9,739 bases of DNA from Sphaerochaetaceae bacterium (GTDB lineage Bacteria; Spirochaetota; Spirochaetia; Sphaerochaetales; Sphaerochaetaceae): NCBI GenBank assembly GCA_023231265.1, contig JALNVT010000079.1:1-9739 (forward strand), in the 5' to 3' direction. Every line of letters begins with the position of its first letter. The first letter of the stretch is position 1. A program made the position numbers and the translations under genes. The notes beneath the pieces are model-generated. The model was not told the DNA's origin and did no database searches. It saw only the letters and a program-made list of their open reading frames with translations. Shown here one piece after another: positions 1 through 5,023 of this stretch.

Positions 1-30
1 AAGCAGAGAGAGCAATGAAAGCAGAGAGAG
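1..30 (+). repeat. Short imperfect tandem repeat in coding sequence (period 18 bp)
   Basis: The 12-mer AAGCAGAGAGAG occurs at 1-12 and again at 19-30, giving the peptide pattern AERAMK-AEREGF. It is a six-codon duplication in the charged linker before the redoxin domain. The first copy starts at the window edge, so more copies could lie upstream. Confidence 0.55.
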
Positions 31-287
31 AGGGATTCAAGGTATCTGACGAAAAAGATAGACTTCTCCTTTTCACAACTCCTTCATGCCCAAACTGCAA
101 GATTGCCAAGAGATTTTTAGATGGAGCTGGTATTGAATATGAAGTGATTGATGCAACAGTCGAAAAAGATCTTGCCAATAAATTTGGGATATTGACAGCA
201 CCAACTCTAGTCAGTATCAAGGATGGAGAGGCCTCTTTGTATGTGAACGCTTCTAATATCAAGGGATACAGTGAAAAAAGGGCATAA
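1..287 (+). CDS. C-terminal thioredoxin/glutaredoxin-like domain of a larger protein (5' end outside window; possibly NrdD)
   Basis: The frame is open from the first base (codons begin at position 3) to the stop at 285-287, so the ATG at 15 is probably an internal Met and this is the tail of a longer protein. Numbered from that Met, it shows a redoxin fold: strand LLLFTT (17-22), the dithiol CPNC (25-28) at the start of a helix, a second strand EYEVIDA, and the TAPT cis-proline segment (61-64) before strand TLVSIKDG. It would pass electrons through the CxxC pair. A charged linker (AERAMKAERE) precedes the domain, as expected at a fusion junction. Redoxin domains at the C-terminus of class III anaerobic ribonucleotide reductase are known, and this is my preferred parent, but no NrdD catalytic residue lies in the window. 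A free-standing NrdH-like redoxin starting at 15 is less likely, because I see no Shine-Dalgarno sequence before that ATG. Confidence 0.7.
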   Translation, partial: AERAMKAEREGFKVSDEKDRLLLFTTPSCPNCKIAKRFLDGAGIEYEVIDATVEKDLANKFGILTAPTLVSIKDGEASLYVNASNIKGYSEKRA

Positions 288-299
288 TTAGTCAGCTAA

Positions 300-336
300 C
301 TTGCAAGATTATAATTATAAATTTTTCTTGCAAGAA
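300..336. repeat. Cluster of palindromes (two CTTGCAAG copies around an AT-rich palindrome)
   Basis: The 8-bp palindrome CTTGCAAG occurs at 300-307 and 327-334. The second copy extends to the 12-bp perfect palindrome TTCTTGCAAGAA (325-336). Between them lies another perfect 12-bp palindrome, TTATAATTATAA (309-320). The two CTTGCAAG copies could also pair as one 8-bp stem with a 19-nt loop, but no T-run follows, so this is a poor terminator. The second copy covers the -35 box of the promoter proposed at 328-356, which suggests a paired operator for a dimeric regulator. The function is inferred only. Confidence 0.4.
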
Positions 337-356
337 CATGAATTGTAGGTTAATAT
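328..356 (+). promoter_or_regulatory. Candidate promoter for a small RNA or leader transcript
   Basis: TTGCAA (328-333) and TAATAT (351-356) are separated by exactly 17 bp, each matching four of six consensus bases. Transcription would start near 363 and run into the terminator at 480-508, giving an RNA of about 145 nt. The -35 box sits inside the TTCTTGCAAGAA palindrome. In DNA this AT-rich, such matches also arise by chance. Confidence 0.35.
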
Positions 357-362
357 ATCTAT

Positions 363-508
363 ATCACTGACCATGCGGTTAAATAAGTGTCCCTAAATCA
401 GACACGGAAATGGAAAATAATAAAGATTCATAAATCATTATTACGTTAGGTCTCCAAATAGTTAACATTATTCCATTTGGGAGAGTTCGAAAGACTCTCC
501 TTTTTTTT
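363..508 (+). ncRNA. Candidate structured leader or small RNA with competing stems
   Basis: No credible ORF lies here; the longest peptides starting at ATG are about ten residues and lack a good ribosome binding site. Several stems can be drawn. They are hairpin 387-391/401-405; an 8-bp perfect helix 408-415/471-478; inside it a hairpin 416-421 plus 425-428 paired with 433-442, and a short stem 445-448/463-466; a 9-bp helix 451-459/475-484 with one bulged G; and the terminator 480-486/494-500. The 9-bp helix excludes both the 8-bp helix and the terminator, which is the geometry of an attenuator or riboswitch. I recognise no known riboswitch or T-box consensus. A promoter downstream of the terminator means it would not be the only control on aspartate kinase, so a stand-alone small RNA is also possible. 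Confidence 0.35.
480..508 (+). terminator. Rho-independent terminator
   Basis: The stem GGAGAGT (480-486) pairs perfectly with ACTCTCC (494-500) around a 7-nt loop and is followed directly by eight T residues (501-508). It ends transcripts coming from the redoxin-domain gene or from the candidate small-RNA promoter. Confidence 0.85.
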
Positions 509-520
509 GTGTCCTGAATA

Positions 521-548
521 TTGATAAAATCATACACTATCTGATAAT
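521..548 (+). promoter_or_regulatory. Sigma-70-type promoter of the aspartate kinase gene
   Basis: TTGATA (521-526) and GATAAT (543-548) each match five of six consensus bases and are separated by 16 bp. Transcription would start near 555, about 24 nt before the ATG. The promoter lies just downstream of the terminator at 480-508, so the kinase can be transcribed independently of upstream genes. Confidence 0.65.
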
Positions 549-578
549 ATAGTTTTAATAACGATAAAGAGGTATGTA

Positions 579-1886
579 ATGATAGTATGTAAATTTGGTG
601 GTAGCTCTGTTGCGGATGCTAAACAATTAAAAAAAGTAAAAGCTATAGTTAATAAAAATGAAGATAGATCTATCCTCATAGTATCAGCGCCTGGAAAGCG
701 AAATAAGGACGATGTTAAAGTAACTGATTTGCTATATGCAAGTAATACTGCAGCTAAAGAAAAGGGCGATTGCTCCTCTGAATTTTCTAAAATTAGAAGT
801 AGATATCTAGAGATACTCAGTGATTTAGAAATAGAATCGGCAGAGATGATAGAAGCTTTGGATGAAGTTGAGAAAAACATCAATGCAGGTGCTGGTAGTG
901 ATTATGCAGCATCCCGAGGTGAATACCTCAATGCTCGTCTTATAGCGATTTATTTTGGTTGGACTTTTGTAGATGCTCAAGATTTGATCGTTATCAATGA
1001 TAATGGAACAATCAATGACGAGACATGGACAAAAACAAAGGCCAAGTTGACTGGAAAGAACTATGTAATACCTGGTTTCTATGGTAACAGTGAGAGTGGA
1101 AGAGTTAAAACTTTCTCTCGTGGTGGTTCAGATATCAGTGGTGCTATTATATCAAAAGCTGTTGATGCTTCAGTGTATGAGAACTGGACTGATGTCGCTG
1201 GTTGTTATAATGCAGATCCACGTTATATTGATGGTGCATATCCAATTTCAGAAATGACTTATGGTGAGGTAAGAGACCTCTCTATTGTTGGTGCCAGTGT
1301 TTTTCATCCGGAAGCAATTGTACCGGTTCATGCTGCAGGCATTCCAATAAACATCAGAAATACAAACAGTGATGAGGAACCTGGAACAATGATCACAACA
1401 AGTCGAGATGATGCAGATTCTGAAGTAATTGGTGTTTCTGCAGAAACAGGTTTTATAAAGGTGTCTGTAAGCAGACTTCTTCTCATGAAAGAACCTGGAA
1501 TTTACAATGTACTATCAACAATGTTGAAAGTTCATGGAATCAGTCCTGTTTTGACTTTTATCAATCCAGATTCAATTTGTTGGATAAGCTCCTCTGCAAA
1601 TGTTTCAGATAAAGCATTAGCGGATCTTTCATTTCGTCTTAAAGATGAATACAAGATGGAAAATGTTTCAACCAAGAAGAATATGGCTGTTGTTGGACTT
1701 GTTGGCCAAGGTCTCAAAAAGAAACCTCTAGCAATTGCAAATAGCATAAATGCTCTTGATAAAGCAAATATTGAAATTGATTCAATTGATTTCGGTACCT
1801 CAGATTTATGTCTATATATTCTTGTGGATCAGAAGAATTCTAAAGATGCTGTTCAAGCTATCTTTGATGCAAACTTTCGCAAGTAA
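579..1886 (+). CDS. lysC: Aspartate kinase (aspartokinase), monofunctional
   Basis: This cytoplasmic enzyme phosphorylates L-aspartate with ATP (EC 2.7.2.4), the first step toward lysine, threonine and methionine and, through diaminopimelate, toward peptidoglycan. The 435 residues fit the usual length for a monofunctional enzyme. The N-terminal kinase domain shows KFGGSS (5-10), GEYLNAR (114-120), the nucleotide-binding SRGGSD (180-185), WTDVAGCYNADPR (203-215) and GASVFHPEA (238-246); IRNTN...PGT (259-270) ends the domain. Two ACT domains follow (about 283-350 and 368-434), as expected for feedback inhibition by an end-product amino acid. There is no homoserine dehydrogenase fusion. The start is supported by AAAGAGG at 566-572, six bases before the ATG. 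The gene stands alone, with its own promoter and a terminator hairpin behind it. The family is certain; the symbol only marks a monofunctional enzyme, and which amino acid inhibits it cannot be read from the sequence. Confidence 0.95.
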   Translation: MIVCKFGGSSVADAKQLKKVKAIVNKNEDRSILIVSAPGKRNKDDVKVTDLLYASNTAAKEKGDCSSEFSKIRSRYLEILSDLEIESAEMIEALDEVEKNINAGAGSDYAASRGEYLNARLIAIYFGWTFVDAQDLIVINDNGTINDETWTKTKAKLTGKNYVIPGFYGNSESGRVKTFSRGGSDISGAIISKAVDASVYENWTDVAGCYNADPRYIDGAYPISEMTYGEVRDLSIVGASVFHPEAIVPVHAAGIPINIRNTNSDEEPGTMITTSRDDADSEVIGVSAETGFIKVSVSRLLLMKEPGIYNVLSTMLKVHGISPVLTFINPDSICWISSSANVSDKALADLSFRLKDEYKMENVSTKKNMAVVGLVGQGLKKKPLAIANSINALDKANIEIDSIDFGTSDLCLYILVDQKNSKDAVQAIFDANFRK

Positions 1887-1901
1887 TTAAAACAATACAA
1901 C

Positions 1902-1944
1902 AGAAAGAGCTCTTGGAATATCAATAATTCTGAGAGCTCTTTCT
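1902..1944 (+). terminator. Long hairpin after aspartate kinase, probable terminator
   Basis: AGAAAGAGCTCT (1902-1913) pairs perfectly with AGAGCTCTTTCT (1933-1944). The stem continues inward through two wobble pairs and four more pairs to a 7-nt loop (1920-1926), about 18 bp in all. It starts 15 bp after the stop codon. There is no true T-run after it (TATATCC), so it may end transcription weakly or protect the 3' end, with 2079-2115 as backup. Confidence 0.55.
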
Positions 1945-2078
1945 ATATCCTCAGGTTCGTGTTAATTCACCCCCCATTCTATTGAGGTTGTATCTATTTC
2001 TTAACTCTTGATAATAAGTGCAATCTTTTATCTCAGTCGTCTTTGGTTGATTGTGGGGGACTCTGTAGATTTGAGCAT
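1945..2078. other. Intergenic stretch without a recognisable gene
   Basis: This lies between the aspartate kinase hairpin and the shared terminator. The only structure I see is a possible long-range pairing of CCCCCAT (1971-1977) with GTGGGGG (2053-2059). Its C and G runs stand out in AT-rich DNA. No ORF with a start and ribosome binding site is apparent on either strand. Confidence 0.4.
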
Positions 2079-2115
2079 AAAAAAAGAGCCATCAAATAAA
2101 TGACGACTCTTTTTT
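2079..2115. terminator. Bidirectional Rho-independent terminator between convergent genes
   Basis: An A-run and GAG (2079-2088) pair with CTC and a T-run (2108-2115). Inner pairs, including wobbles, extend the stem to about 15 bp around a 6-nt loop. The flanking A and T tracts give a U-run in either direction. It lies 18 bp beyond the stop of the minus-strand ABC ATPase and also catches read-through from aspartate kinase on the plus strand. Confidence 0.8.
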
Positions 2116-2132
2116 AGATTGCTTAAAAGAAA

Positions 2133-3227
2133 TTAAACAATAGCTAATTCACTTTCAAGATCAAAGAATTTAGCTTTTTCTAAATCTGGGATCAATGAAA
2201 TTTTTGTATTAGGTTTTACAGTAAATTCAGGAGCAATCTTACCGATTACCTGAGCTTTAGATGTAGAAACATATACATGAGTTTCACTACCAAGAGGTTC
2301 AACAACTGTTACAACACCAGTGATGGTTGAATCAGCAATTGCATCTTCTGCATATTGAACATCTTCAGGACGGATACCAAAAGTAACAGATTTACCAACA
2401 TAGCTCTTTAATTTCTTAGCGATCTGTTCGTTAACCTTTAGACGGAAAGAGCCTTCATTAACAAAAATGTTTGCGCCTTCAGCTTCTACTTTTACTTCCA
2501 TGAAGTTCATAGGTGGTGAACCAATGAATCCAGCAACAAACTTGTTAACAGGTTCATTGTACAATTCTAGAGGTTTACCAATCTGTTGAATAATTCCAGA
2601 TTTCATAACAACAATTTTATCAGCCATGGTCAAAGCTTCAACTTGGTCATGGGTAACATAGATCATTGTAGCTTGAAGTCTGTTATGTAGACCGGAGATT
2701 TCTGCTCTCATCTGAACACGGAGTTTTGCATCTAAGTTTGATAAAGGTTCATCAAATAAGAATACTTTAGGCTGTCTAACGATAGCACGACCAACAGCTA
2801 CACGCTGTCTTTGTCCACCAGAAAGAGCTTTAGGTTTTCTTTCTAATAATTCTTCAATATCAAGAATCTTTGCTGCTTCACGAACTCTCTGATCAATATC
2901 TTCTTTAGGGAATTTACGAATTTTTAGACCGAAAGCCATGTTATCATAAACACTCATGTGAGGATAAAGAGCGTAGTTCTGGAATACCATTGCGATATCT
3001 CTATCTTTAGGTGGTACGTCATTAACTCTTTTGTTGTCGATTAATAAATCACCGGATGTTATGTCTTCCAATCCAGCGACCATTCTTAATGTGGTAGATT
3101 TACCACAACCGGAAGGTCCTACAAGGACACAGAACTCTTTGTCTTCAATGTCAATGTTTACTGAATCAACAGCTTTTACATTACCATCGTAGATCTTACA
3201 GATGTTCTTTAGATTTACAGTTGCCAT
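2133..3227 (-). CDS. ugpC: Sugar ABC transporter ATP-binding protein, MalK/UgpC/MsmX family
   Basis: This is the ATPase that powers an ABC importer for sugars, oligosaccharides or glycerol-3-phosphate, bound as a dimer to the inner face of two permease subunits. The 364 residues carry all motifs: Walker A GPSGCGKST (37-45), Q-loop Gln83 in VFQNYALYPHMSV, signature LSGGQRQR (135-142), Walker B VFLFDE (155-160), D-loop SNLD (163-166) and switch His193 in VTHDQ. From about residue 235 a C-terminal OB/TOBE region follows, including GIRPEDV (284-290). No permease or binding-protein gene is adjacent, so it may be a shared ATPase serving several importers, as MsmX does in Bacillus; that is inference. 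AGGAG lies six bases before the ATG, supporting the start. It has its own promoter (3260-3288) and terminator (2079-2115). The symbol is the usual family label and does not prove the substrate. Confidence 0.93.
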   Translation of the reverse strand: MATVNLKNICKIYDGNVKAVDSVNIDIEDKEFCVLVGPSGCGKSTTLRMVAGLEDITSGDLLIDNKRVNDVPPKDRDIAMVFQNYALYPHMSVYDNMAFGLKIRKFPKEDIDQRVREAAKILDIEELLERKPKALSGGQRQRVAVGRAIVRQPKVFLFDEPLSNLDAKLRVQMRAEISGLHNRLQATMIYVTHDQVEALTMADKIVVMKSGIIQQIGKPLELYNEPVNKFVAGFIGSPPMNFMEVKVEAEGANIFVNEGSFRLKVNEQIAKKLKSYVGKSVTFGIRPEDVQYAEDAIADSTITGVVTVVEPLGSETHVYVSTSKAQVIGKIAPEFTVKPNTKISLIPDLEKAKFFDLESELAIV

Positions 3228-3259
3228 ATTTAGCTCCTATATTTATTTTATTTGTCTTC

Positions 3260-3288
3260 ATAGTAAGGTGTAAAAAACATTCTGTCAA
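3260..3288 (-). promoter_or_regulatory. Strong sigma-70-type promoter of the ABC ATPase gene
   Basis: On the minus strand, a perfect TTGACA (plus 3288-3283) is followed 17 bp later by TACTAT (plus 3265-3260). Transcription would begin near 3253, about 26 nt before the ATG at 3227. Confidence 0.75.
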
Positions 3289-3336
3289 ACTTTTTCTTGT
3301 TGGATTTGAAAAGTTTTTCAATTTAAACGGTTGAAT
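3287..3336. promoter_or_regulatory. Candidate operator region upstream of the ABC ATPase promoter
   Basis: Three overlapping inverted repeats lie here. AAACTTTT (3287-3294) pairs with AAAAGTTT (3309-3316). TTGAAAA (3306-3312) pairs with TTTTCAA (3315-3321) around two bases. The 16-mer ATTTAAACGGTTGAAT (3321-3336) is symmetrical at 12 of 16 positions around a central CG, the pattern of LacI-family operators. The middle repeat resembles a cre/MalR-type site but lacks the central CG. A sugar-responsive regulator would make sense for a sugar-import ATPase. No regulator gene is in the window, so this is inferred from symmetry and position. Confidence 0.35.
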
Positions 3337-3433
3337 CGGTATATTTATGGATTTTGCTTAACAAAAATGTAGATACTAATATGTCATGCAGATTGCATTA
3401 AATTCAGAAAAATTTACTTTTTCATTTTTTGAG

Positions 3434-3462
3434 TTGTAATATAGGGTGTTGGGTGATAAAAT
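3434..3462 (+). promoter_or_regulatory. Candidate promoter of the 434-residue protein gene
   Basis: TTGTAA (3434-3439) and TAAAAT (3457-3462) are separated by 17 bp. Transcription would start near 3469, giving a leader of about 20 nt that holds the ribosome binding site AAAGGA (3477-3482). Confidence 0.5.
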
Positions 3463-3488
3463 TCATCAAAATACAGAAAGGATAATTT

Positions 3489-4793
3489 ATGTTAAACGAA
3501 ATACAGATAAAAATATTACACAACTTCATGAGCGGAGTTGCAAATAAATACGGAGCACTATCAATAGAAGATATTGATGTGGAGAACATCGACTCAGCAC
3601 TGAAAGGAAATGATAAAGAAGCTATTTTAAAAGCAATATCACATCTGCAAGATAGAAGATTTGTTGTAGATTCAGGCAATGTTTATTCCACACAGAAACC
3701 TAAAGAACAACTAGACCAAATCTTTGAATCATATAAGGAATATGAAAAACCTGAAAATGTAACAATGAAAGATGTTGAAGATTATATTGATTTGGAAAAC
3801 TTACCTGAAACTGAAAGCTTCAAAGCTCTTAAAGAATACTGCGTTGAAAAAAGTCAGTTGGAAGATAAGATTGAAAGAGCGTATAGATTCAACTGGACAT
3901 TCTATTTCTCTGCAAACGGCATAACACTATCTAATTTTGATAAGTTGAGTCCTTTTGTATCTCAGTATTTTGATATTGAAGATAATCTTGAGCTCAAAAA
4001 GTTATGCATAACTGCTCTTGAAAATCAGGTCTCCTGGATGAGCGCTGGACATAAAGGTAACGATAATAAATTTGGAACTTGGTTCTCTAATGCAGCAGAA
4101 AAAGCAAACTGCAATGTCCTAGATGTATATGGTGTTCACAGTTTCTGTCAATCAGCAGCAAGCTATTATGGTTACATTCAATTGAAGGATGCCTATAGAA
4201 TTTATAAAGCTATGCACAGAGATGATTGTATTGTAACTAGAGAGCAATTTGACGGAATTTGTGCAGTTGCATCTGATGCCTATCCTATATATCAGATTGA
4301 AGGTGCAATAACATCTACATATCTTATGGAAGAGGATTCTCTTAAATATTGGAAAGAAGTAACTAAAAAAGCTTTCATAGCAGAAGATCCTGAAAGAACA
4401 GAAGCTGATGCATTATATTTGAGCATTCTTCTTTTGATAAAAGAACAGGGTAAGAAGCAGTATTCTGTTCCAACAGCTTCAGAATTTGCTCACTATGCAA
4501 GTCCTACTTATGTAAAACCTACCACTCCATACAACAGACTTGTTGGATTGCTCTCTAAAAACAATGAGAACTTCAATATCTTGCTGTTTAACAGAGACTT
4601 CAACTTCTATTCAAATATGGTATGTGAGGATGTAGCAAAGCTCAGAGCTGATACTTTGGAAGTCCTTGGTATAAACAAATTGGAAGAATCAGAGAAAATG
4701 TCTGCAATTAAATATCTAGAGCAAGCTATAAGTCTGGTTCCATGTTGGGCTCTTCGTGGATTCTCACAGCTAGAAGAGAAAAAGAAAAAATAA
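3489..4793 (+). CDS. Uncharacterised 434-residue cytoplasmic protein
   Basis: I do not recognise this protein. The reading frame is convincing: AAAGGA (3477-3482) lies six bases before the ATG, a promoter can be drawn upstream, and codon use matches the neighbours. It has no signal peptide, membrane segment or obvious catalytic motif, and ends in a Lys-rich tail (EEKKKK). Residues 1-65 are short helices ending in a hydrophobic hairpin-like stretch (RRFVVDSGNVYS), which could be a winged-helix-like module. Residues 75-135 are very acidic and charged. Residues 165-320 look all-helical; the pattern YYGYIQLKDAYRIYK (226-240) followed by VTREQFDGI (249-257) resembles helical repeats in uncharacterised Firmicute proteins that often carry a C-terminal SEC-C zinc motif, which is absent here. 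It is a single-gene unit, divergent from the ABC ATPase and followed by galE with its own promoter, so the context gives no function. A regulatory or protein-binding role is only a guess. Confidence 0.8.
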   Translation: MLNEIQIKILHNFMSGVANKYGALSIEDIDVENIDSALKGNDKEAILKAISHLQDRRFVVDSGNVYSTQKPKEQLDQIFESYKEYEKPENVTMKDVEDYIDLENLPETESFKALKEYCVEKSQLEDKIERAYRFNWTFYFSANGITLSNFDKLSPFVSQYFDIEDNLELKKLCITALENQVSWMSAGHKGNDNKFGTWFSNAAEKANCNVLDVYGVHSFCQSAASYYGYIQLKDAYRIYKAMHRDDCIVTREQFDGICAVASDAYPIYQIEGAITSTYLMEEDSLKYWKEVTKKAFIAEDPERTEADALYLSILLLIKEQGKKQYSVPTASEFAHYASPTYVKPTTPYNRLVGLLSKNNENFNILLFNRDFNFYSNMVCEDVAKLRADTLEVLGINKLEESEKMSAIKYLEQAISLVPCWALRGFSQLEEKKKK

Positions 4794-4836
4794 TAAAAAG
4801 GGTTGAACTAATTCAAACTTGTGTGTAAAACAATAA

Positions 4837-4848
4837 GTACACGTGTAC
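4837..4848. promoter_or_regulatory. Perfect 12-bp palindrome overlapping the galE -35 box, candidate operator
   Basis: GTACACGTGTAC is a perfect palindrome of relatively high GC in very AT-rich surroundings. It shares bases 4844-4848 with the proposed -35 hexamer of galE, so a bound dimer would block polymerase. I cannot name the regulator. Confidence 0.4.
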
Positions 4849-4872
4849 ATTTGATAGTCATTATTATATAAT
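4844..4872 (+). promoter_or_regulatory. Candidate promoter of galE
   Basis: TGTACA (4844-4849; four of six consensus bases) and a perfect TATAAT (4867-4872) are separated by 17 bp. The predicted start near 4879 leaves an unusually long leader of about 145 nt before the galE ATG. Confidence 0.5.
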
Positions 4873-5023
4873 TTTATTCGATAATATCAATTTTTTACAA
4901 GAAAGGGTATTAACATCGCACTTAATTTGTATAACAATGAATGTAGATAGGATCAAATAATAATTACAAGTTATTAAATAATAACAGGAGGAGCCTAGGG
5001 ATTTATCCTTAGCACAAAGATTT
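4873..5023 (+). promoter_or_regulatory. Long galE 5' leader with remote Shine-Dalgarno and intervening hairpin
   Basis: The strong AGGAGG (4986-4991) lies 32 nt before the galE ATG, too far for normal initiation. Immediately after it a hairpin can form: GC (4993-4994) with GC (5012-5013), a bulged C, then TAGGGA (4996-5001) with TCCTTA (5006-5011), including one G-T pair, around loop TTTA. When folded, only about 11 nt separate the Shine-Dalgarno sequence from the ATG, so the hairpin could bridge the gap. No start codon in the intervening GalE frame offers an alternative. Further upstream there is a stem TAATAA/TTATTA (4960-4978), and a T-run (4891-4896) after a 6-bp stem 4851-4856/4885-4890 that could be a weak terminator of the preceding gene. 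The only small ORF seen is 7 codons (4937-4960) without a ribosome binding site. Confidence 0.5.

Noticed and set aside
338..370. Leader peptide ATG (MNCRLIYLYH) as a classical amino-acid attenuator upstream of aspartate kinase
   Set aside because: There is no run of Thr, Lys, Met or Ile codons and no convincing ribosome binding site, it starts upstream of the proposed transcription start, and other tiny ATG frames in the region are equally poor.
363..480. Known lysine, SAM, T-box, purine, glycine or c-di-GMP riboswitch
   Set aside because: I searched by eye for their conserved cores, including the T-box GGTGG-ACCGCG segment, and found none.
530..883. Minus-strand frame of 117 codons opposite the start of aspartate kinase
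   Set aside because: It lies antisense to a clear kinase gene and over its promoter, has no family motif, and has Ser/Leu-rich antisense composition.
3422..3679. Minus-strand 85-codon frame across the start of the 434-residue gene
   Set aside because: It is antisense to a supported gene, spans its promoter and has no ribosome binding site or motif.
4937..4960. Seven-codon ORF in the galE leader as a regulatory upstream peptide
   Set aside because: There is no Shine-Dalgarno sequence at a workable distance, and the length is expected by chance in AT-rich DNA.
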